In this document: positions 16,587 through 23,408 of the stretch, piece after piece
Layout: each line of letters starts with the position of its first letter
Position numbering within the stretch: position 1 is the first letter of the stretch
From: an uncultured Muribaculaceae bacterium
GTDB taxonomy: Bacteria > Bacteroidota > Bacteroidia > Bacteroidales > Muribaculaceae
Assembly (NCBI GenBank): GCA_910587475.1
Contig: CAJUMR010000036.1
Location: forward strand, 1-26,356
Direction: 5' to 3'
Length of the DNA stretch: 26,356 bases
Translations under genes and position numbers: made by a program
The notes under the pieces: generated by a model
Database searches by the model: none
The model's input: only the letters and a program-made list of their open reading frames with translations
Told to the model about the DNA's origin: nothing

Positions 16587-17054
16587 ATGAAATCCAAGAC
16601 TCCAAAATCATTCTCGTTCAAACTCAAGTGGCACGAAATACTCAAAGCATTCGACCCGGCGCTACGCTGCGAGGTCTACGATGCAGTGTTTGATTACGTC
16701 GCATCGGGCGAGACCTATCCGTTGAGCGCCGCCGCCGAAATGGCCTTCGCATTTATAAAATATGAAATAGACTCTCGCAAACGTCGCTCCACCGGATCAA
16801 GCGCCGACGAAGCGGCCGACAGCCACACTCAAACGCCGGAACCCACCGAAGAAAGTGACGCCCTGCGTCAGGAGCAGCAACCGTCAGCTCCGACAGCGCG
16901 CCAGCTGCGGGCGCTTCGTCGCCGCCAGGCCAAATATGGCAACACATCGCGATCGCTCTGTCATTCCGCGCCTCCGCGTGGGCTGAGCAAAGATGGTGCG
17001 CCCATGGTCCACGTCAGAGCGGGGGCAATGGCGCCTGCACACGCTTCGCCATAG
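16587..17054 (+). CDS. DUF6291-like protein with a divergent tail
   Basis: The protein has 155 residues. Residues 7-66 (SFSFKLKWHEILKAF, LRCEVYDAVFDYVASGE, AEMAFAFIKYEID) match the pattern of DUF6291, a family common in phage-like and integrated regions of Bacteroidota, often upstream of replication genes; its function is unknown. Residues 67-115 are polar and low-complexity. The last 35 residues (SRSLCHSAPPRGLSKDG and following) are unlike the family and coincide with an inverted repeat at 16954-17021, so the true end may have been altered. No phage or plasmid gene lies next to it. The gene has its own -7 box and is followed directly by the glycosyltransferase promoter. Confidence 0.7.
   Translation: MKSKTPKSFSFKLKWHEILKAFDPALRCEVYDAVFDYVASGETYPLSAAAEMAFAFIKYEIDSRKRRSTGSSADEAADSHTQTPEPTEESDALRQEQQPSAPTARQLRALRRRQAKYGNTSRSLCHSAPPRGLSKDGAPMVHVRAGAMAPAHASP
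16954..17021. repeat. Inverted repeat inside the 3' end of the DUF6291-like gene
   Basis: CGCTCTG (16954-16960) pairs with CAGAGCG (17015-17021), and an inner TGGGC/GCCCA can extend the fold. It encodes the part of the preceding protein that does not look like the family. Confidence 0.35.
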
Positions 17055-17076
17055 TAGCCGTTGTCGATCAAAAAAA

Positions 17077-17107
17077 TTTGTTATTCGGATGCGATTGAGT
17101 AAATTTG
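17077..17107 (+). promoter_or_regulatory. Bacteroidota promoter of the glycosyltransferase gene cluster
   Basis: TTTG (17077-17080), a 19-base spacer and TAAATTTG (17100-17107) match both consensus boxes at optimal spacing. The ATG at 17114 lies only 6 bases after the -7 box, implying a leaderless or nearly leaderless message. Confidence 0.65.
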
Positions 17108-17113
17108 CACCCA

Positions 17114-18262
17114 ATGGAAGGTTTAATCATAGCATATGACGGCAAACGCGCTGTCGCCAACAACACCGGACTCGGAAATTACAGCCGATATGTGATCGAC
17201 ACTCTCTCGATCGGATTTCCGCGAAACACTTATCGGCTCTACACCCCGGTCGTGCGCGAGAACCCGAGACTCGAGCCTCTGCTCGCACGCGCCAACGTAG
17301 AGCTCGAAGGGCCGTCGTCGTCGCTCGGGCGAAAATTTCCGTCGCTGTGGCGAACGTTCGGTCTGACACGCCAGCTCGAAGCCGACGAAATCTCTATCTA
17401 CCACGGCCTGAGCAACGAACTGCCCCTGTCGATAGCCTCGGCTCCGTTTCCATCGGTCGTGACAATCCACGATCTGATCTACCGACGGGTACCTGGCGAC
17501 TACAAACCCATCGACCGAAAGCTTTACGACTTCAAATACCGCAGTTCGGCCGAGAACGCCACCCGAGTCATCGCCATCAGCCGCAAGACTCGCGACGACC
17601 TCGTCGAAGACTACCAGATCGATCCGGCAAAAATCGACATCATCTATCAAGGATGCGACCCGCGGTTCGGACTGCCGGTAAGCTTTGACGACAGGCAGCG
17701 CGTAAGAGCGGCCTACAAGCTACCGCAGCGCTACTTCGTCAGCGTCGGCACTGTCCAGAGCCGCAAGAACCAGCTGCTCGCCGTGAAGGCTCTCGAACGC
17801 CTCGACCTGCCGATGGTGATCGTCGGCAACCGCAAGAGCGACTATGCGGCATCGATCGCCGCCTACATATCATCGCATCGGCTGACCGACCGCGTCATCT
17901 GGCTCGACAACGTGCCCTTTGACGATCTGCCGGCATTATACGCCATGGCCGAGTTCTCATCCTACACTTCGCGTTACGAAGGCTTCGGCATACCGGTGAT
18001 CGAGTCTCTGTCGGCCGGAACGCCGGTCATCGCAGCGACAGGGTCGTGTCTCGAAGAGGCCGGAGGACCGGGAGCGGTCTACGTCGACCCCGACGATGTC
18101 GACGCTTTTGTCGGCTACGCACGCAAGCTTGCCGGCGAACAGATCTTCCACGACAAATGTGTCGAGCGGGGCAAGCACTACATCAAACGTTTCTCCGCCG
18201 ACGAGTTTGCACGCCTCACAATGGCAACTTACCGCAAGGCGATCATCGAAAAATATATCTGA
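17114..18262 (+). CDS. Glycosyltransferase family 4
   Basis: The protein has 382 residues with the GT-B two-domain fold. The C-terminal domain shows the donor-binding SVGTVQSRKN (210-219) and the E-x7-E motif in YEGFGIPVIE (Glu289 and Glu297). The N-terminal domain has the acceptor-side glycine loop NNTGLGNYSRYV (16-27) and VTIHDLIYRRVP (116-127). No transmembrane segment is seen, so it acts in the cytoplasm, probably using a nucleotide sugar with retention of configuration. The acceptor is unknown. I chose ATG 17114 (MEGLIIAYDG); an upstream TTG in the same frame is part of the -7 box. The epimerase gene starts 3 bases after its stop, so the two are surely co-transcribed. Confidence 0.9.
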   Translation: MEGLIIAYDGKRAVANNTGLGNYSRYVIDTLSIGFPRNTYRLYTPVVRENPRLEPLLARANVELEGPSSSLGRKFPSLWRTFGLTRQLEADEISIYHGLSNELPLSIASAPFPSVVTIHDLIYRRVPGDYKPIDRKLYDFKYRSSAENATRVIAISRKTRDDLVEDYQIDPAKIDIIYQGCDPRFGLPVSFDDRQRVRAAYKLPQRYFVSVGTVQSRKNQLLAVKALERLDLPMVIVGNRKSDYAASIAAYISSHRLTDRVIWLDNVPFDDLPALYAMAEFSSYTSRYEGFGIPVIESLSAGTPVIAATGSCLEEAGGPGAVYVDPDDVDAFVGYARKLAGEQIFHDKCVERGKHYIKRFSADEFARLTMATYRKAIIEKYI

Positions 18263-18264
18263 CA

Positions 18265-19299
18265 ATGGATAAAAACATTCTTATCATCGGCGCAGGCGGT
18301 TTTATCGGCGGTTTCATTGCCAAAGCAGCGCTCGACCGCGGCTACCGCACGTGGGTGGCTGTGCGCGAATCGACATCACGGCGCTATCTCGACGATCCGC
18401 GGCTCAACTTCGTGGTGCTCGACTACGACGATCCCGACGCGATGGCCTCGGCTCTCAAGGAAGCTGCGCCCGAAAGCGGCCGGTGGGACTTCATGATCTG
18501 GAATCTCGGAGCTACAAAATGTGCCAATTTCGCAGATTTCAACCGCATCAACTATCTATATCTACGCGATTTCGTCACGATGATCGAGCGCGAAGATCTC
18601 GTGCCCGACCGCTTCCTGTTCATGAGCTCTCTCAGCGCGCTCGGGGCTGCCGACGAAAAGACCTACACTCCGATCAGCTCGTCGACGATACCTAACCCCA
18701 ACACACGCTACGGCCTGTCGAAAATCAAGGCTGAAACATTTCTCGAGACCCGCGCTGGCTTTCCGTGGATAGTATTCCGTCCGACCGGTGTCTACGGACC
18801 TCACGAACGCGACTACCTGATGATGGTCAAGTCGATCGACGCCCACTGGGACTTCGGCGTCGGCTACCGCAAGCAACTGCTGACATTCATCTACGTCGAA
18901 GATCTGGTCAACGCCATGTTCGACGCCCTCGCAGCCGGAGTGGTCAACAAAAAGTACATCATCAGCGAACGCCGAGCCTACACTCAGTCGGAATTCCGGG
19001 CAATAGTGGCCAAAGCTCTCGGCCGAAAATTCGTAATACCCGTGAAACTGCCGCTATGGATGGCCTACATAGCCTCGGTAGTGGCCGAAAAATGGGGCGT
19101 CGCTCGCATGAAACCGTCTACGCTCAACCGCGATAAATTCAAGATCATGCGTCAACGCAACTGGAATTGCGACGTCTCCGACGCCGTGCGCGACTTCGGC
19201 TTCGACCCGAAGTTTTCGCTCGAACGCGGCATCGACGAGACTGTCAAGGCATATCTCGAAGAAAAACAACATCTTAAAACGAAATCATCACGATCATGA
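18265..19299 (+). CDS. NAD-dependent epimerase/dehydratase family protein
   Basis: The protein has 344 residues with an extended short-chain dehydrogenase fold. The nucleotide loop is GAGGFIG (9-15), the catalytic pair is Tyr149 and Lys153 in RYGLSKIKAE with the serine in FLFMSSLSALG (118-127), and RPTGVYGP (172-179) is the substrate-side motif. Many members act on nucleotide sugars, which would suit the glycosyltransferase immediately upstream; others act on steroids or small alcohols, so the substrate is not certain. The ATG at 18265 follows the glycosyltransferase stop by 2 bases and fits the Rossmann start (MDKNILIIGAGG). Its stop overlaps the next ATG as ATGA. Confidence 0.9.
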   Translation: MDKNILIIGAGGFIGGFIAKAALDRGYRTWVAVRESTSRRYLDDPRLNFVVLDYDDPDAMASALKEAAPESGRWDFMIWNLGATKCANFADFNRINYLYLRDFVTMIEREDLVPDRFLFMSSLSALGAADEKTYTPISSSTIPNPNTRYGLSKIKAETFLETRAGFPWIVFRPTGVYGPHERDYLMMVKSIDAHWDFGVGYRKQLLTFIYVEDLVNAMFDALAAGVVNKKYIISERRAYTQSEFRAIVAKALGRKFVIPVKLPLWMAYIASVVAEKWGVARMKPSTLNRDKFKIMRQRNWNCDVSDAVRDFGFDPKFSLERGIDETVKAYLEEKQHLKTKSSRS

Positions 19300-19577
19300 G
19301 CGACAATTGCTGTGATCCCCGAGGCAAAGTGCCGGCATGGGTCAACGCTGTCATAATCATCTGTATGCTGCCACTGGTGGCCTTCCCCGAGATGCTATCA
19401 CTGTCGGCCGAAGGTTCGCAGGCCTCCACGTTTCTGTGGTTTTATCCGTTCTATGTCGTCGCATCGGGCATCTGCGCCCGCATCTGCTGGCCTCAGCGCC
19501 GCGAACTGACTTGGATATTGCTGGCGCTGATGATCTTGTCCCACATTGCCATGTGGGCGCTCGTACTATATGATTGA
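19296..19577 (+). CDS. Small three-helix membrane protein
   Basis: The protein has 93 residues with three hydrophobic segments (about 14-36, 45-63 and 71-91), joined by a short basic loop (WPQRREL). The cytoplasmic-looking N-terminus starts MSDNCCDPRGK. The start overlaps the epimerase stop by ATGA, and the stop lies inside the start region of the methyltransferase, so it belongs to the same transcript. I do not recognise the family. Its conserved place in a tight operon is the main support for it being real. Confidence 0.75.
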   Translation: MSDNCCDPRGKVPAWVNAVIIICMLPLVAFPEMLSLSAEGSQASTFLWFYPFYVVASGICARICWPQRRELTWILLALMILSHIAMWALVLYD

Positions 19578-19593
19578 CAATAACCGACCATCT

Positions 19594-20223
19594 ATGGATA
19601 TCGACGAATATATCGAAACCCACATCGACCGTGAACCTCCTCACCTTCACGACCTTTACCGCCGGACCCACCTCACTCGCCTCTATGCCCGGATGTGCTC
19701 AGGTCACACTCAGGGACGGCTCCTGTCGATGCTCTCAAAAATGATAACTCCCGCAAGAGTGCTCGAGCTCGGTGCGTTCACAGGCTATTCGGCTCTGTGT
19801 CTTGCTGAAGGCATTCCGGAGGGTGGCGAACTCCACACCATCGAGATCGACGATGAAGCAGAGGACGAACTGACCGAACTCTTCGCCTCTGCTCCCGGAG
19901 GCGACAAGATCACCCTGCACATCGGCGACGCCCTCGAACTGATACCGTCGCTCGGCGACAAGCCATGGGATCTGGTGTTCATCGACGCCAACAAACGCAA
20001 CTACTGCGACTATTATATGGCGGTCAAGCCTCTCGTGCGACCGGGGGGATACATAATCGCCGACAACACCCTCTGGGACGGCAAAGTCGTAGAGCCCGAC
20101 GCGGCCCACGACCGTCAGACTGAAGGAATACTCGCATTCAACGACATGATAGCCGCCGACGACAGTGTCGAAAAAGTGATACTGCCGATACGCGACGGCA
20201 TGACCATAATCCGCAAAAAATAA
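19594..20223 (+). CDS. O-methyltransferase, class I SAM-dependent, family 3
   Basis: The protein has 209 residues. Motif I is VLELGAFTGYSAL (57-69), the acidic ribose-binding residue lies in HTIEIDD (81-87), and metal-binding residues are Asp131 (VFIDANK) and Asp157-Asn158 (IIADNTLW), as in catechol/caffeoyl-CoA-type methyltransferases. The Tyr-Asp-rich DANKRNYCDYY segment and GMTIIRKK end are typical. Such enzymes methylate small hydroxylated aromatic acceptors or RNA bases; this one's substrate is unknown. The ATG at 19594 (MDIDEYIETHID) fits the Bacteroidales homologues; an earlier ATG at 19570 would overlap the upstream gene by 8 bases. Confidence 0.9.
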   Translation: MDIDEYIETHIDREPPHLHDLYRRTHLTRLYARMCSGHTQGRLLSMLSKMITPARVLELGAFTGYSALCLAEGIPEGGELHTIEIDDEAEDELTELFASAPGGDKITLHIGDALELIPSLGDKPWDLVFIDANKRNYCDYYMAVKPLVRPGGYIIADNTLWDGKVVEPDAAHDRQTEGILAFNDMIAADDSVEKVILPIRDGMTIIRKK

Positions 20224-20234
20224 TCTCTACAGCA

Positions 20235-20774
20235 ATGATAAACGAAATTCTCGAACATAATCGCCGTTTCGTGGCCGAACATGGCTACGAGCGTTTCATG
20301 ACTGACAAATACCCCAACAAACGCATCGCCATCGTCACATGTATGGACACCCGTCTGGTCGAACTGTTGCCGGCGGCCCTCGGTTTCCGCAACGGCGATG
20401 TGAAAATCATAAAGAACGCGGGAGGCACTATCACCAATCCGTTTGACAGCACCATGCGCAGTCTGCTTGTGGCTGTATATGAACTCGGGGTTCAGGAGAT
20501 AATGATCATCGGTCACACAGGATGTGGCGTGCAAGGCATGGACAGCTCGGAGATGCAGCATGCAATGAAAGAACGCGGCATACCCGAGAGCAACATCAAT
20601 CTCATGAAGCACTGCGGCATCGACCTCGACAGCTGGCTTCACGGCTTCGACGACACCGACGAAGCGATACGCGAGACTGTCGACCTGGTGCGCAACCATC
20701 CGCTGATGGCCCGCGACATCGTTGTCAAAGGCTATATTATGGACTCCACGACCGGCGCACTGCGACCGCTTTAG
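20235..20774 (+). CDS. Beta-class carbonic anhydrase
   Basis: The enzyme interconverts CO2 and bicarbonate in the cytoplasm. The protein has 179 residues, the short version of the family. Zinc ligands are Cys36 (in CMDTR with Asp38 and Arg40), His94 and Cys97 (in IGHTGCGV). KIIKNAGGTI (58-67) is the conserved second strand. It lies 11 bases after the methyltransferase and 21 bases before the M50-like gene, so it is probably co-transcribed with both. Confidence 0.92.
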   Translation: MINEILEHNRRFVAEHGYERFMTDKYPNKRIAIVTCMDTRLVELLPAALGFRNGDVKIIKNAGGTITNPFDSTMRSLLVAVYELGVQEIMIIGHTGCGVQGMDSSEMQHAMKERGIPESNINLMKHCGIDLDSWLHGFDDTDEAIRETVDLVRNHPLMARDIVVKGYIMDSTTGALRPL

Positions 20775-20795
20775 TCTGACAGAGAGTCATTGAGG

Positions 20796-21947
20796 ATGAA
20801 AAACGCTCTCAAAATAATCGGCGGACTGATCATCGGCATCGCCGCCGGACTGATCATCGGAGCCGGGTGTGTTGTGATGTTCACCGACACAAGTCTGACA
20901 GAGTATATCGACAAATTCAAGTCGACGGAAATGTCAATATTGCCGGCCGCCATCATAGTCAGCATCCTGTCGTTTGCCGCGTCGCTTGTAATCCTGATTA
21001 CGGCTCACGAGGCAGGGCATCTGGTCTGCGGTCTCGCATCAGGCTACAAATTCGTGTCGTTCAGAATATTCAATTACACGTTCATCAAGATTGACGGCCG
21101 CATACGCGTCAAGCGCTACGCTATAGCCGGCACCGGAGGCCAATGTCTCATGACACCACCCGATCTTCCGCCGGAAAAGATGCCCGTGATGCTCTACAAC
21201 GCCGGCGGAGTCCTGGCCAACATTTTACTTCTTGCGGCAGCAGTCCCCTTTCTGTTGCACGCTGAAAATCCTTTGGTGAAAGAGGCCATCGCTTTGTTCT
21301 GCCTCACCGACTTGTTTCTGATCCTCATCAACGGAGTGCCCATGAAAGTCGGCGGCATCGGCAACGATGCCTACAACATGCTTCATCTCCGCCACAATCT
21401 CAAGGCTAAACGCGCAATGGCGGTGCAACTGCGTTCAAATGCTCTCATTCAGGAGGGTGTGCGTCCGCGCGACATGCCGGCAGAATGGTTTGTTGCCGAC
21501 CACGACATAGACTACAGCGATCCGATCGAAGCAGCGATGCCTATGATCCGAGCGTCGAGGCTCATCGATGAAATGAAATGGGACGAAGCCTATGAAGAGT
21601 TTGATAAGCTTTACAGCCGCAAGGATGTGATCATTCAGCTGTATGTCTACGAAATTGCATGCGAACTTGCGTTCTGCGCCATGGTGACCGGACGCACAGA
21701 CCGCGCACAAAGTCTGATCGACGACAAACTGCGCAAGTATATCGACACTTACCGCAAGATGCAGTCGACCAAGCAACGCTTGCTCTTTGCCGAAGCCCTG
21801 TGCATTGAGTCTGACGCAGATAAAGCCTCGGCGATATACGAGGGAGTGAAATCGTCGCGCGACATGTATCTGCTCCGGGGTGAGGTCGACAGCGATCTGG
21901 CCGTAATGGAACAGATCAGAAATGCGGCTATTTATCCTCTTGCTTGA
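20796..21947 (+). CDS. M50-like (site-2-protease type) membrane metalloprotease
   Basis: The protein has 383 residues. The zinc motif HEAGH (71-75) lies in a hydrophobic segment, and INGVPMKVGGIGNDAYNML (178-196) supplies the third ligand candidate Asp191, in the place of the usual NLLP...DG motif. Hydrophobic segments are about 5-30, 47-70, 131-155 and 165-182. Residues 200-383 are a soluble helical domain that looks like TPR-type helices, which might bind partners. Members cleave membrane-bound proteins, often anti-sigma factors. The C-terminal ten residues (IRNAAIYPLA) are new: a one-base deletion relative to the second copy of this sequence at 23265-23408 changed the frame. With the extra G the ending would be MEQMQKCGYLSSCLTGG. 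The ATG at 20796 (MKNALKIIGG) is preferred over the TTG at 20790. Confidence 0.8.
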   Translation: MKNALKIIGGLIIGIAAGLIIGAGCVVMFTDTSLTEYIDKFKSTEMSILPAAIIVSILSFAASLVILITAHEAGHLVCGLASGYKFVSFRIFNYTFIKIDGRIRVKRYAIAGTGGQCLMTPPDLPPEKMPVMLYNAGGVLANILLLAAAVPFLLHAENPLVKEAIALFCLTDLFLILINGVPMKVGGIGNDAYNMLHLRHNLKAKRAMAVQLRSNALIQEGVRPRDMPAEWFVADHDIDYSDPIEAAMPMIRASRLIDEMKWDEAYEEFDKLYSRKDVIIQLYVYEIACELAFCAMVTGRTDRAQSLIDDKLRKYIDTYRKMQSTKQRLLFAEALCIESDADKASAIYEGVKSSRDMYLLRGEVDSDLAVMEQIRNAAIYPLA

Positions 21948-22007
21948 CAGGCGGATAATCGAGAGTATAGTGGAGTCCGCGCGACTCTTTACGCTCCTTG
22001 GCCTGAC
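21865..22007. repeat. Direct repeat, left copy (143 bp)
   Basis: It matches 23265-23408 with two substitutions (T/C at 21881, G/A at 21970) and one missing G (after 21915). It contains the end of the M50 gene and the last 25 codons plus stop of nadB on the opposite strand. Confidence 0.95.
21928..22007 (-). pseudogene. Orphan 3' fragment of nadB
   Basis: It encodes, on the minus strand, the last 25 residues of L-aspartate oxidase (QAKERKESRGLHYTLDYPPV, then KQEDK) and its stop codon at 21928-21930, with no upstream coding part. It is a by-product of the duplication that made the direct repeats. Confidence 0.9.
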
Positions 22008-23264
22008 ATTATGGCAGTAAACAACGAGTCTATAGCTTGGATCTCGGCCGTACTACCGATTGTCAATTATTGCATTCGAGGAATCGACCCCAAAGTCGAC
22101 ATTCATTAATTCAAGGGGTATTGTTTCACGATACAATCATTGTTTTCATCTTGAATTGCTGCGATTATAAAGGCATCGTTAGGATCTACCGTCAAGGACA
22201 TCATTTTGTCTGTCATTACATAGCCGTCAACAAAATTCCCATCCCAGTCATATCTGAGAATATAAAAATTTAATTTACCGCCATTGCTGTTTATGTTTCT
22301 TATATCTTCCCGTGTGAGTCCTACATAGGTTGCATATACGTAATTTTCTGAAGAATTTAATTCATAAAAACAAATTTTGGTTTTAGGAGTGTTATTCATG
22401 GATACTGTTCGATTGTCTCCAGAGCCTTCCTCTCCAATATCCACCGGTGATTCTCCTCCGTAATTATCTTTAATCAGGTTTGCTCCATCATTTTTGAGTT
22501 CATAGAACGACAGCCAATCTGATGTTCTACCCGCCACGACTAATTTATCTCCTTGAGGATTTGTACAAATCAGCGTTTGGTGTCCCATCCCGAACACTAT
22601 CGGATCTTCAATTCCGGTTATATCTCCAGGATATTCACCAAACGAATATAATATTTCCCCATCCTCTCTTATTGATGTCAGCATTTTGCCATCAGTCACA
22701 CAGTTCGTCACCAAGCCGTATTGAGAGGGTTGTGTGTCGAAAACATTTGAAGTTTTAAGATCGACAGTTTTGACTAAATTCTGTGCTGAAATTGCAAGGC
22801 TATCAGGATTTACCTTGTAATATACCGCTTTGCGAGAACTTGAATCGTGAATATACAGAATTGAATCACGATTAATATAGGTAATTGTCCGCATGTTTAA
22901 GAACTCATTCGGACCGTTGCCTTTTAATCCCCAATTGACATCTGGTTCTTTTTGAGCAAGATCAATGGCAGTGTTAAAATACTGACCATCGATACAACTT
23001 ACTACTACCTTGTCGCCGATGAGTTTAATCCGGTCTGTATAACCCAACGAATGGTCTTTTAAAATCTGTTCTCCTTCGATCACAGGCAATTTATCAAGAT
23101 TATTTAAAATCTCAAATTGCTTTTTTCCTTCGCAGCTAAACAAATGAATGCAAAGCCATACTAAAAGTAATACCTGTGATATTTTTATGTAGGTTCTCAT
23201 ATTGCAAAAAAATGCCGGAGCTGATGGCTAAAAAGAATGATTTATGCAAGACAACTGCGCTGGT
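22008..23264. mobile_element. Inserted cargo segment between direct repeats, mechanism unknown
   Basis: This 1257-bp AT-rich block is bounded exactly by the 143/144-bp direct repeats and separates the M50 gene from its former convergent neighbour nadB. Its only recognisable gene is a BF3164-type lipoprotein. No transposase, integrase, terminal inverted repeat or known IS end is visible. The 98 bases after the lipoprotein stop include a weak hairpin (22079-22104). The 64 bases before its start hold nothing recognised. Confidence 0.7.
22106..23200 (-). CDS. BF3164-type TolB-like six-bladed propeller lipoprotein
   Basis: The protein has 364 residues. It has a lipoprotein signal peptide ending LFSC (Cys23). 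The mature chain is a series of beta-propeller blades: DRIKLIGDKVVVSC, NWGLKGNGPNEFLNMRTITY, DSILYIHDSSSRKAVYYKV, YVYATYVGLTREDIRNI and YDWDGNFVDGYVMTDKM. The G-x-GPNEF(L/K) element and the final AFIIAAIQDEN are typical of the BF3164/TolB-like lipoproteins widespread in Bacteroides. The role is unknown; surface sensing or binding is a guess. The codon use and AT content differ visibly from the M50 and nadB genes that flank it, supporting import. No consensus promoter was found; a TTTTTTTG run sits 5 bases before the ATG. Confidence 0.85.
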   Translation of the reverse strand: MRTYIKISQVLLLVWLCIHLFSCEGKKQFEILNNLDKLPVIEGEQILKDHSLGYTDRIKLIGDKVVVSCIDGQYFNTAIDLAQKEPDVNWGLKGNGPNEFLNMRTITYINRDSILYIHDSSSRKAVYYKVNPDSLAISAQNLVKTVDLKTSNVFDTQPSQYGLVTNCVTDGKMLTSIREDGEILYSFGEYPGDITGIEDPIVFGMGHQTLICTNPQGDKLVVAGRTSDWLSFYELKNDGANLIKDNYGGESPVDIGEEGSGDNRTVSMNNTPKTKICFYELNSSENYVYATYVGLTREDIRNINSNGGKLNFYILRYDWDGNFVDGYVMTDKMMSLTVDPNDAFIIAAIQDENNDCIVKQYPLN

Positions 23265-23408
23265 TGTATCTGCTCCGGGGCGAGGTCGACAGCGATCTGG
23301 CCGTAATGGAACAGATGCAGAAATGCGGCTATTTATCCTCTTGCTTGACAGGCGGATAATCGAGAGTATAATGGAGTCCGCGCGACTCTTTACGCTCCTT
23401 GGCCTGAC
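23265..23408. repeat. Direct repeat, right copy (144 bp)
   Basis: This is the second copy of 21865-22007, still joined to the intact nadB gene. In the M50 frame it reads MEQMQKCGYLSSCLTGG then TAA, which is probably the original end of the M50 protein. Confidence 0.95.

Noticed and set aside
22079..22104. Terminator after the BF3164-type lipoprotein
   Set aside because: The stem is short and bulged and lacks a T-tract; mentioned only as a weak hairpin.
22008..23264. Insertion sequence or integron cassette
   Set aside because: There is no transposase or integrase, no terminal inverted repeats and no short target duplication; the flanking repeats are host-gene ends.
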